Part shown: positions 39,182 to 46,298 of the stretch, one piece after another
Numbering within the stretch: the first letter of the stretch is position 1
Layout: each line of letters opens with the position of its first letter
DNA from: Gigantopelta aegis
Taxonomy: Eukaryota; Mollusca; Gastropoda; Neomphalida; Peltospiridae
Assembly: GCF_016097555.1 (NCBI RefSeq)
Contig: NC_054706.1
Coordinates: 73,252,674-73,316,673 of the forward strand
Reading direction: 5' to 3'
Length of the DNA stretch: 64,000 nucleotides
The notes under the pieces: model-generated
The model's input: the letters and a program-made list of their open reading frames with translations, nothing else
Told to the model about the DNA's origin: nothing
Databases searched by the model: none
Position numbers and translations under genes: made by a program

Positions 39182-40720
39182 GTAACAACAAACTATTAAT
39201 CCTTGACCTGGACAGATAGATAGCTGAAGTTTTTGTCCACAGTCTGGTTTGTACAGTTTAATAATCCTGGAGACAGTCTCTGAAGACTGTGATTTGACAG
39301 TCTAGTAGAAGGTGCAGCATTTTGTGGGGTATTTGGGTGTTTTTCAAGGTTCTGTAGTGGTTAAACCATCCTGTTACTGGTTCCCACCCAAAGTGACTGA
39401 ATTGGGTAGCTGTAAGATCACTATACCTACTTCTCTTTTACTAACCACTAGACGGACAACTCGGATAGCTGAGGTATGTGTCCAAGACAGCATGCCTAAA
39501 CCTTAATTGGATATAAGCACAAAAATAAGAAAACTGTGTGGCTGTGATCAAATTGTATACATACCAACACACATGCACACACGCACACAAGTACACCTAT
39601 ACACATATGTAATTTATTACATAGTAAATACATATTACATTATATACTTACATTTGCTGTGACAACACAATTGTTGAAGTCAACTATTTCTTTACTGCAC
39701 TTTGATTCAAGAAAATCGTTTTTTCTCCAGCATGAAAGCAACAGCATCATTTCCTGTCCACAAGGAGAAGCTGAAATGTGCAAGGTGTGAAATATTATTA
39801 GCCACAGACTAAGCACAAATCCTAACCTGGATTAAAAAGTCTTGTGAATAATTTGATTATTTAACTATCATCCATATTGATTTCCTTCCTGAGACATGCT
39901 ATCATTTGATATTTTTAAATGCAATTAAGTGATTTAAACTTGTTTTATTAATTTGCTATTAATGCTAAAAAATTAGGGACATGTTTTCCGCAAACACAAT
40001 TCAGAAAGGTTTCCATATTTCCCTCCTTAGGGATATTAAATTAATGTAATTAACTCAATACTGCATAAAGCACTACAGACAATAACTAACCCCAACACCA
40101 ATTGTGAAGCACTGGCTGGAATACGAAATATTCTTATAGGCCTACCAATGGAGATCCATGAAACAGATACAAGTCAAAACATTACTATTAAACCAAAACA
40201 TTAGAAAAAATATATAATAAATAAAACATTTAATGTTTTTTTTTTAAATACAATTTATTAACTTCCGATGTGTCAAAACCTTAAGTTATTTTTATTCATT
40301 GCTTCTTTAGGTATGTTTTGATTTATAGTCTTTCCCACAATGATAACTGATTTTCCGTTGTGATATTTATTTCTGAACAGATTGTTTTCCAAATTGCACA
40401 CAAAAATAGTGTGGTTTTTTCATATCCAAAACACTTTCACTTTTTTGCTTACGTCAAACCAAACTGAATTGATTTACCAAAAAATAGGTGGGCTTTTTCA
40501 AGACCTGTTGAAAATCAATTGTAAAACTAATGTTTATGAGTTTTAGCTTACATAAAAAGGGAACTTTTTTTAACCAAAACATGGGTATGTTTTATTAGGT
40601 ATGTTTTGAACAAAACTGTCACATTTTAGTTTTGGGTACATTTTGACCAACTTACCATAAAACTAGTAAAATGTACAGTTTCATATTTATTTGCCCACCT
40701 CTCTCTAATGCATATATATG

Positions 40721-40752
<32 letters not shown>

Positions 40753-43700
40753 CGTGTGCGTCTACGTATACGTAAACATATACATATATATATACACATA
40801 TACATACATACATATATATACATACATAGATACATATATACTAAAACGCAAAAGAAATGCAGGTCCTGAAAATGCGAAAGAATTGCACTTTGTAAAGCAG
40901 TATCTTTGGTGGAATTGAACCTCAACTGTGTTAAAGGACATGGCACACACCCACACCGCAGTCCCACCTGCGTGTCAATTTCATTACCTGTGTGACGTCA
41001 CGAATTCTCAAAACACGTTGTTTGCACGTGCTGGATCATCCGTATCATGAATCCAGTGCAAACACACTCATTGAAATGCTTATAAAGCCTACACACCTGG
41101 ATTTAATCGCATAAATTCAATTTGAGTAGTGACAGACAACAGAATCACATTTTAAAAATGCCGCGACTGACGCAACTCCAGCGAGGGATGGCCATCGGGA
41201 TGTTGCAAGCCGGACAGACCCGTACTGCTGTAGCCAGACAATTGGGATGTCATGTTTCGACAATCGCACGCCTTTCTCAACGTCACCAAATCACTGGATC
41301 TGTGAACGATCGACCACGCACCGGCCGCCCGAGGGTGACAACCGCAGCCCTAGACCGGTACATCCGGGTGACCCACCTTAGGAATCGGATGCTGCCAGCA
41401 GCTAACACCGCTCACCAGGTGCGTGGTCCACGTGGTCCAGTGTCCGCCGATACAGTCCGACGCCGTTTGAGGGCAGCAGGACTCCGTAACCGCCGTCCTT
41501 ATGTGGGACCAATATTGACCCCTCGGCACCGCCAACAACGTCAACAGTGGGCGCAACAACATCAAAGATGGCGACGTGGCCAGTGGCAACAAGTTCTGTT
41601 TACTGATGAGAGCCGTTACAATCTTTCCAACGCTGATGGCCGAATCCGAGTATGGCGACGTCGACATGAACGTTACTCCGACTGCTGCGTTCTGCAGGCC
41701 GACCGATGGGGCGGGGGTAGTGTGATGGTGTGGGGTGGGTTCTCATTCAACCACAAAACACAACTTCATGTGTTCAGACAACGCGTTAATGCCGCCGTGT
41801 ACCAAAATGACGTCATCAACAATCACGTCGTTCCCTTCTTTGCCGCTCACCCACGTGTGCGCTTGCTGCAGCAAGACAATGCCAGGCCGCACACTGCCAG
41901 GGCAACACAGGCGTTGCTGGCTCAGCACAACATCCCAACGTTGCCGTGGCCAGCCTTATCTCGGACATGGCGCCTATCGAACACGTCTGGGATGAAATCG
42001 GACGTCGCCTTCAGGCTCGCGGACAACCTCAGAATATGCAGGCGCTGGAGGCAGCATTGGTCCATGAATGGAACTCACTCCCTCAGGCATTCTTTCAACG
42101 GCTTGTCAACTCAATGAGGAGACGTTGCACTGCCTGTTTGAATGCCCAGGGTGGTCACACGCGATACTGACTTTGACAATGCTACAGGTCGTCTCTTTCA
42201 CATTTTTAACATGGACCCCCACCCTACTTTATGACATGAAACAATAGCCAAAAAGGAATTCAATCAAAAATTTCCAACACCAATGTGTGCCGAATTGGTG
42301 TAGCTCCAAAATAAATGTTGAAATCTTCATTTCGTTTTGTTTTTTTAATATTTTATATCCAATTTAATGAGAACCTGCGTTTCTTTTGCGTTTTAGTATA
42401 TATATATATATACATACATACATATATATATTTATCATATAATATCTTACATTTTCAGTGCAATCAAAGTATGTGATATTTTCAGATCACATACTTTAAG
42501 AATTTGATAACTTTGCAAATTAGATGTAAATTAATCGAGGTCACAGCACTAGGTTTATTGACATTTAAGCAAATGTATTTGGGTGACACTCCATAATTGA
42601 TGTATGCATTCATAGTCATCGATCGACTGGCCTCGGTGGCGTCGTGGCAGGCCATCGGTCTACAGGCTGGTAGGTACTGGGTTCGGATCCCAGTCGAGGC
42701 ATGGGATTTTTAATCCAGATACCGACTCCAAACCCTGAGTGAGTGCTCCGCAAAGCTCAGTGCAAACCACTTGCACCGACCAGTGATCCATAACTGGTTC
42801 AACAAAGGCCATGGTTTGTGCTATCCTGCCTGTGGGAAGCGCAAATAAAAGATCCCTTGCTGCCAATCGGAAGAGTAGCCCATGTAGTGGCAACAGCAGG
42901 TTTCCTCTCAAAATCTGTGTGGTCCTTAACCATATGTCTGACGCCATATAACCGTAAATAAAATGTGTTGAGTGCGTCGTTAAATAAAACACTTCTTTCT
43001 TTCTTTCTTTCTTTCATAGTCATCGAATAAAAAGATTTCAATGGCAATTTGACACTGAAAGATGTAGTTTGTTTTGATGTAAGGATATCCAAAATGACGT
43101 CATTTGAGTTTGACGTCATTTCCATTCAAAAATACACCGCGCCACATATTCTTACATCATTTGAAGATCTAGTAATGGCGGACTGGAATTAAAGTTGCGT
43201 GTAGTTTACAAAAACATGTTGTATTAAGCTTGAGATTATGATAAAGAGATTATTACCCTCGTGTATATGATACTGACGATACCGAAAAACACTGGTAATA
43301 ACCTCTATATATACTCTTCAAAAGAAGAAATGCAAAACCACATTGTCGTAACATTTGGAGAATTGATTTAATTATTGAATGGTGAGTCCGATAATTACCA
43401 AATGTTGCAGGATTGTTCACAATTCACTCTAGTCCATTGTGAGTAAGTGATAGGACACACCACCAAGGTCAAGGTCATCTGGAGTCAATACCGGGTGTGG
43501 CCTCCGCGTGTGTTGACAACTGCCTGGCACCGCCTGCCCATTGAAGCAACCAGAGTACGGATGACGTCCCGGGGGATGGTGGCCCACTCGGCCTGCAAGG
43601 CTGCTGCCAGCTCGGGCAGGGTCTGGGGCTGTGGTTGTCGCTGTCGGTCCAACTCGTCCCACAGATGCTCAATTGGGTTCAAATCCGGTGATATCGATGG

Positions 43701-45376
43701 CCAAGGAAGGACATTAATGTTGTTGTTCTGTAGGAAAGCCGTTGTGAGACGTGCTGTGTGAGGCCTGGCGTTGTCATGTTGGAACACTGCGTTGGCGTTG
43801 GCCATAACTGGAACGATGTGTGGCCGGAGGATCTGGTCAATGTAGCCCTGTGCATTCAGGTTGCCCTGCACGTGGACCAGGTCAGTTCTGCCAGTGTGTG
43901 AGATGGCTGCCCACACCATGACACTACCCCCGCCGAATCTGTCCACTTCCTGCACGCAGTTTGCTGCATAACGTTCACCACGACGCCTATACACGCGACA
44001 TCTTCCATCATGACGTCGGAGCAGAAATCGGGACTCGTCACTGAACCACACCTGTCTCCATCGCAGTTGAGGCCATTGTCGATGAATCTGGCACCACTGC
44101 AGTCGGAGTCGACGGTGTTGTGGTGTTAAGATGACACCTCGAACTGGACGTCTGGCACGAATTCCTACCTCACGTAGGCGGTTCCGTACGGTCTGGTCGG
44201 ATATCCTGCGCAAACCTGGTATTGCTGCGGCTGTGGAGTGGCAGTAGTCAATCGTTCCCGAAGGTGGCGTACCCGGATGTAGCGGTCGTGCCCGGGGGTA
44301 GTGACCCGTGGTCGACCGGATCTAGGGAGGTCACGTGTTGATCCATGTTGCTGGTAACGGTCCCACAGTCTGGAGATGGTGCTTGGGGACACATGGAATG
44401 CCCTGGCAACGGCCGTTCTGGATTCGCCTGCGTCTAGTCGGCCGATGGCATTGTTTTTCTGCGGTTCACTGAGACGTGGCATGTCCTGGATTGTCAACTG
44501 TCGGACGGATACAGAGGCCAGGCAAGCGAACACCCTGCACTTTTATACTGTCGGTGTTCATGTTGCACGTGCAGACAACGCACGTGCAGTGGTGACATGG
44601 TTTGCACGTGGCTGCGTTTTTGCGAATATTCACATTTTGGAACTTTATTGTACAGTAGCTGCGTTTTATCGAATGTAACCGTGGGAATGTGTTTGGGACA
44701 TGCAATGACCTTATATTCACAAAGCATGAACCGGTAGGAAACATAAAATCGGAGTTATAACCCATTTGTACCCTTTTGCGTTTCTTTTTTTGAAGAGTAT
44801 ATATATATTTAAATCATTTGAAGTGAAGACAGAGTATATTATAATATTGTTAAACAATCAACATCATCAACGAAAACGTGACCCAAACCTTGACTAACAA
44901 ATCAATACATTTTGAAATACTCTGGTAAATTTATACTAAATGTTTCACATTTCTTTTATATAGATTTACAAAATTCAAATGAAATCCCGAAAGTGTTTAA
45001 CAGAACAATTTATTCAGAACACACCGCAGATTCAATGCAAAAACAAAATATGTATATAACAAATTAAATTAGTCAAGTCAGAAAAAGGCAGATCACCCGT
45101 TGGACTGGTAATTGCATTTTTTAACTCCTCCGTCAAATTTTTTACTCGCATTTGGCAATCAGGTGAGTACTTTCTGCAGTACCCCCACCCCCACCCTCCA
45201 TAGTTCTTTAATAGTATATATTATTTTTACTTACATTTTTCTCTAACTTTCTTGTTAGACACGGAATCTTTCAAAATTGGGGGATAAATAATTTTATATG
45301 TCACTGGATTGTGTTTATAATTACTGAATTTCTTCAATGGCCTATATTTATACAAAACATCTGTCAGCTTTGTCAT
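18560..45376 (-). CDS. CHCHD1: CHCHD1 / mitochondrial small ribosomal subunit protein mS37, four exons over 27 kb
   Basis: Twin-CX9C protein of the mitochondrial ribosome small subunit; such proteins are normally oxidised by the MIA40 pathway on import. Minus-strand exons: 45376-45235 (ATG, MTKLTDVLYKYRPLKKF...), 39770-39652, 25515-25407 and 18564-18560 (last two bases of an Asp codon, then TGA). All introns are GT-AG. Phases match at each junction: 1, 0, 1. The product is 124 residues (human about 118). Exon 2 carries both motifs, C-GQEMMLLLS-C and C-SKEIVDFNN-C, each with exactly nine residues between cysteines. Exon 3 has SSKINKLLRRYPQPP, which resembles the LPNKLNKLLQRFP region of human CHCHD1. 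Introns of about 6.8, 14.1 and 5.5 kb are packed with repeats. It is head to head with METTL14. A possible splice acceptor just before the ATG suggests a separate 5' UTR exon. Confidence 0.92.
18900..18927 (+). repeat. (CAA)n microsatellite
   Basis: Short run of CAA units in CHCHD1 intron 3. The rest of 18570-19069 shows nothing recognisable. Confidence 0.7.
19070..19547 (+). repeat. Direct duplication, about 170 bp, copies 19070-19235 and 19368-19547
   Basis: Both copies share GCACATGGTCTTGTTT (or ACACATGG...), AAGTAGGTGATTTTTTT, AGACATTTAATAAACTACAA and TACTTTTACAAATTAAACAA, about 300 bp apart in the same orientation. They are diverged by a few percent with small indels. No family is recognised. 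Confidence 0.8.
19548..20580. other. No gene recognised (CHCHD1 intron 3)
   Basis: Unremarkable AT-rich intronic sequence. No exon, repeat family or RNA gene recognised. Confidence 0.4.
20590..21124 (-). mobile_element. Degraded family B-type SINE, interrupted by a family C SINE
   Basis: Left piece 20590-20696 has CATTGGCTATTGGATGT and GGGATCTGTTATATGCACT. Right piece 20965-21124 has CCTTTGATATACTAGTTGTGATGCACTG and ends in a tRNA-like head (TGAATGCTCCACTGACTGAG). The pieces are one minus-strand SINE split by the insertion at 20697-20964. Confidence 0.8.
20697..20964 (-). mobile_element. SINE family C, full length, nested
   Basis: Minus-strand copy from the GGCCTCGGTGGTGTCGTGG head to the ATCCAATTACGGTTCAAGC-like tail region. 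It is flanked by CTGTTATATGCACT at 20683-20696 and 20965-20978, an exact 14-bp target duplication. Confidence 0.92.
21395..21510 (+). mobile_element. SINE head fragment
   Basis: GACAGGATGTAGTTCAGTGG followed by TAGAGTGCTTGCATGAGG is a tRNA-derived SINE head. The body soon becomes unrecognisable. Confidence 0.5.
21774..22025 (+). mobile_element. SINE family C, full length
   Basis: Plus-strand copy. ACCTCGGTGGCATCGCGG head, TTCACAGCCCAGTACCAG, CCTCTTCTCTCTCACTAAC, and tail CTTAATTGGATATAAGC. It matches 20697-20964 in inverse orientation. Confidence 0.88.
22026..22265 (+). repeat. 80-bp tandem repeat, three copies
   Basis: Three nearly identical 80-bp units beginning GAAATGAAAGTAGCCTGTGT. The next SINE inserted in the end of the third unit. 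The unit abuts the tail of the family C SINE. Confidence 0.92.
22262..22582 (-). mobile_element. SINE family A, full length
   Basis: Minus-strand family A copy ending in TACGTCTCGCC at the head side. It is flanked by ATTTGTAAG (22253-22261 and about 22584-22592), a 9-bp target duplication. Confidence 0.9.
22593..23230. other. No gene recognised (CHCHD1 intron 3)
   Basis: No exon, repeat family or RNA gene recognised. Confidence 0.4.
23231..23439. mobile_element. Small element with GTGTGTTTC(A/T)GGTTTC terminal inverted repeats
   Basis: GTGTGTTTCAGGTTTC at about 23232 is matched by its reverse complement GAAACCAGAAACACAC ending about 23439, 15 of 16 bases. The interior is AT-rich with GGTAGGTAGGTAGG and GGGTCGGTCGGG blocks. 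It is likely a MITE. Just right, a 35-bp motif (GATGGGTGAATATGTGAT...) is repeated twice. Confidence 0.55.
23562..24002 (+). mobile_element. SINE family B, interrupted by a MITE
   Basis: Head GGATTTAGCTCAGTCAG, core CAAAGGCCGTGG, then the MITE at 23665-23848. It resumes with GGAATGTGCATATAAAAGAT and ends with the family B tail GACATCCAATAGACGATGA...GTCGTTAAATAAAACAAAC. Confidence 0.88.
23665..23848. mobile_element. hAT-like MITE (CAGGGCTAGCTCTG ends)
   Basis: Left end CAGGGCTAGCTCTG, right end CAGAGCTAGC..., inverted to each other. It is flanked by GGAATGT on both sides, a 7-8 bp duplication of the SINE target. CAGGG ends and this duplication length suggest hAT-type mobilisation. A second copy lies at 49978-50168. 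Confidence 0.8.
24003..25406. other. No gene recognised (CHCHD1 intron 3)
   Basis: No exon, repeat family or RNA gene recognised. Confidence 0.4.
25638..26020. mobile_element. MITE, 383 bp, AAAGGGACA.ACCCTAGTTT ends
   Basis: The left end TAAAGGGACATACCCTAGTTT and the right end AAACTAGGGTCTGTCCCTTTA are inverted repeats with one difference, next to TTAA/TA-like flanks. No coding capacity. Partial copies are at 28180-28478 (same orientation) and 5548-5640 (inverted). Confidence 0.82.
26548..26814 (-). mobile_element. SINE family B
   Basis: Minus-strand copy. Tail side ACATTGATTTATTAATCATTGGC, core GGGATCTTTTATATGCACCA, head side CAGGGCTATGTCCCGCC. Confidence 0.88.
26815..27433. other. No gene recognised (CHCHD1 intron 2)
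   Basis: No exon or RNA gene recognised. Confidence 0.4.
27434..27728 (-). mobile_element. SINE family B, full length
   Basis: Minus-strand copy with tail TTAGTTTTGTTTAATACCAC, core GATCTTTTATATGCACCATC, and head CACTGGGCTACGTCCCACCC. Confidence 0.9.
27952..27985 (+). repeat. T-run and G-run
   Basis: Homopolymer T tract followed by a G tract interrupted by one A. It is low complexity and prone to sequencing error. Confidence 0.8.
28180..28478. mobile_element. Partial copy of the 25638-26020 MITE
   Basis: Matches the left three quarters of the MITE: TACCCTAGTTTTTAAACAC, GAGCCGTTTTTGATAA, GTGTTTTTGGTCATCCTGG and GAGAAGTAACAGTTATGGAG. It lacks the right end. Confidence 0.85.
28555..31996 (+). 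repeat. 3.4-kb satellite-like array, SINE-tail-derived, with higher-order periodicity
   Basis: Roughly 100 units of AGTGTTTAACGATACTCTAG, each preceded by a variable number of GAAT tetranucleotides, so units range from about 29 to 45 bp. Marker variants (TAGTAT, AATACACTAG, AGTATTTAAC) recur about 540 and 1,080 bp apart, showing duplication in larger blocks. The right end runs into GAACACTGGCTACTGGGTCTC, which looks like the inward continuation of a SINE whose end is (GAAT)n-GTTTAACGA. It lies in CHCHD1 intron 2. Confidence 0.95.
32000..32479. other. No gene recognised (CHCHD1 intron 2)
   Basis: Apart from the SINE-like remnant to about 32045, nothing recognised. Confidence 0.4.
32480..32796 (-). 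mobile_element. SINE family A, full length, target duplication
   Basis: Minus-strand family A copy with a GGAAGGAAGGAAATG tail and TACGTCTCGCCC head. It is flanked by CTTTTTAATAA at 32469-32479 and 32797-32807. Confidence 0.92.
32808..33363. other. No gene recognised (CHCHD1 intron 2)
   Basis: No exon, repeat family or RNA gene recognised. Confidence 0.4.
33370..34510. mobile_element. Non-autonomous DNA transposon, 1.14 kb, CAGGG ends
   Basis: CAGGGCACAATATTTC at the left and GAAATATTGTCCCCTG at the right are inverted repeats with one mismatch. CTTCAG lies immediately outside both ends. Subterminal blocks rich in GGTTACG or CGGTTAC occur on both sides. No transposase frame is recognised. 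CAGGG ends resemble hAT elements. Confidence 0.72.
34517..36600. other. No gene recognised; SINE scraps and a C-run
   Basis: CHCHD1 intron 2. Contains SINE-core scraps at about 34740-34860 and a homopolymer C tract at about 35650-35670. The open frame at 36000 is low complexity and without a domain. Confidence 0.4.
36613..36680 (+). repeat. 25-bp tandem repeat, about three copies
   Basis: Three units of TATGCCTCATATGACTGCTA plus TTTTA, with one substitution. Confidence 0.85.
36690..38449. other. No gene recognised (CHCHD1 intron 2)
   Basis: Intronic, AT-rich. A 19-bp unit (ATCTGGATTGTTTTCGCAAG-like) is doubled near 37850. Nothing else recognised. Confidence 0.4.
38450..39010 (-). mobile_element. 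Ty3/Gypsy-type integrase fragment (fossil)
   Basis: The minus strand resembles the core and C-terminal side of a Ty3/Gypsy retrotransposon integrase. No terminal repeats, protease or reverse transcriptase are found beside it. It is an old fragment with several breaks and lies in CHCHD1 intron 2. Confidence 0.75.
39121..39180 (+). repeat. (CT)n microsatellite
   Basis: About 60 bp of CT repeats with one interruption. Confidence 0.95.
39340..39525 (+). mobile_element. SINE family C, partial
   Basis: GTAGTGGTTAAACCATC head remnant, TTCCCACCCAAAGTGA, AGCTGTAAGATCACTATACC, and tail CCTTAATTGGATATAAGC. It lies just downstream of CHCHD1 exon 2 on the minus-strand gene. Confidence 0.8.
39860..40690. 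other. No gene recognised (CHCHD1 intron 1)
   Basis: AT-rich sequence with several AAAC-rich tracts. No exon or known repeat. Confidence 0.4.
40708..40840 (+). repeat. TA/TG/TACA microsatellite
   Basis: Mixed (TA)n, (TG)n and (TACA)n tract. The Tc1 element at 40841 inserted at a TA in this run, and the tract resumes to its right at about 42397-42432. Confidence 0.9.
40841..42396 (+). mobile_element. Tc1-like transposon, both ends intact
   Basis: The terminal inverted repeat CTAAAACGCAAAAGAAATGC at the left matches the right end GCGTTTCTTTTGCGTTTTAG with one difference. TA flanks both sides. It is 1,556 bp with a transposase on the plus strand. Confidence 0.93.
41158..42170 (+). pseudogene. 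Tc1-family transposase (DD34E), one frameshift
   Basis: Cut-and-paste transposase. ATG at 41158 (MPRLTQLQRGMAIGML). The N-terminal HTH pair contains GRPRVTTAALDRYIRV. Catalytic Asp 1 is in LFTDESRY, followed by GGGSVMVWGGFS. Asp 2 is in QQDNARPHTA. The third acidic residue is in APIEHVWDE, 34 residues after Asp 2. A single frameshift near 41955-41965, just before DMAPIEH, puts the C-terminus (to AQGGHTRY, stop 42170) in another frame. Otherwise it is intact and would be about 336 residues, normal for Tc1. It is recently dead; relatives elsewhere in the genome could be active. Confidence 0.92.
42623..43014 (+). mobile_element. Chimeric SINE (family C-like head, family A tail), target duplication
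   Basis: Begins CTGGCCTCGGTGGCGTCGTGG like family C. After a unique segment (ACCGACTCCAAACCCTGAGT) it becomes the shared core and ends with the family A tail GTCGTTAAATAAAACACTTC(TTTC)n. It is flanked by TTCATAGTCATCGA at about 42609-42622 and 43013-43026. Confidence 0.9.
43314..44797 (-). mobile_element. Tc1-like transposon, both ends intact
   Basis: Left end CTCTTCAAAAGAAGAAATGC and right end GCGTTTCTTTTTTTGAAGAG are inverted repeats with small differences, flanked by TA on both sides. It is 1,484 bp and lies 290 bp from the chimeric SINE in CHCHD1 intron 1. Confidence 0.92.
43485..44482 (-). pseudogene. Tc1-family transposase (DD34E), one frameshift
   Basis: Minus-strand ATG at 44482 (MPRLSEPQKNNAIGRL), HTH region with GRPRVTTPGHDRYIRV. 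The frame changes once near 44215-44240, and the rest is open from about 44213 to the stop at 43485. Catalytic residues are visible: VWFSDESRF, FQHDNARPHTA and NPIEHLWDE. FGGGSVMVWAAIS is intact. The linker after WDELDR is about three residues shorter than in the copy at 13843-14827. Of the four transposases here this is one of the least decayed. Confidence 0.92.
44800..45234. other. No gene recognised (CHCHD1 intron 1)
   Basis: AT-rich. A short (CCCCCA)n tract lies at about 45180. Confidence 0.4.
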
Positions 45377-46298
45377 TTTGGTTATTTCACCAGCTGAACA
45401 GTCTTTTACAAGAACAGCTAAATTATGAAAACGTCAAACATGTGAAATAAACGATTTCAGTAACATTTTTTGATTGAACAGTGTTGAAGTTCACTGATTC
45501 TCACTTGTCAAAATGAAAACGTGAGCTACGCAATGTAGAGTTGCGTGCCCTTGAACATTGTCACGCTGGGATCTCACAACACGGTTTAAAATTATAGGCC
45601 TAATACCAATGGATTATTGTTTAAAACATTTATTTATTATTATTTAAAAAAAATTGATTGATTGATTGATTTATTTATTAAATATTGCTTGTCATTCTTC
45701 AGAAGAAAGTATGTATCTGTTATGTTAGTAAGGCAACATACTAGAAAACAAATCTTAAATTTGCTACTCTGAATGTCAGAATCATTAGCATATTCCAGCT
45801 CGAATTTTTGCACAGAACAAAATTCAAAGGATTTTGTTAAAACATCAGGATGGTATACATGAACAAAACTCTCGTTTAAAATCATACAATCATTCTCCTG
45901 GTCGAATGCATCTCATTCCTATGTACAAGGTCTGTAGTCGTGTAGGAGGACTGTCACAGTGTCAACCACGACTAGCTTCACAAATCTGAATATCAGTCGT
46001 ATTTCTACACAAAGAAGATTTCGTGCGTTATTTTGACATGAAACTAACCATGAAACACTGACAAAATAGTGATAATACTAGGCGTTCGTGAAAGGTCGAC
46101 ATATTTTGTCCTAACGTTTCCCCCACAAAGGATGGATTTGCATCAAAGAAAACCCGGCGTCTTTGTACTTCCGGAATAGTGTTTTGCTATGCGAAAAACT
46201 TTAACTTTAAGTTAATTCTTAATATTACACTTTGCAAATTTGATTAAATTTTGTTGCATGCTTGGATATTCTAGTTTTCTTACAGTTTTACTCAAAAT
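45377..46298. promoter_or_regulatory. Candidate bidirectional promoter of CHCHD1 and METTL14
   Basis: The start codons of CHCHD1 (minus, 45376) and METTL14 (plus, 46299) face away from each other across 922 bp, with no other gene between. The interval must hold both promoters and 5' UTRs. It contains an ETS-type palindrome at 46167-46176 and a short (GATT)n tract near 45654. Confidence 0.7.
46167..46176. promoter_or_regulatory. Palindromic ETS/GABP-type site ACTTCCGGAA
   Basis: ACTTCCGGAA contains the ETS core GGAA on both strands, about 125 bp upstream of the METTL14 ATG. GABP/NRF-2 sites of this form are common in bidirectional promoters and in promoters of mitochondrial genes. Function is inferred. 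Confidence 0.5.

Noticed and set aside
40626-40967. Minus-strand open frame rich in Tyr/Ile/Cys
   Set aside because: It runs through the mixed TA/TG/TACA microsatellite and the end of a Tc1 element.
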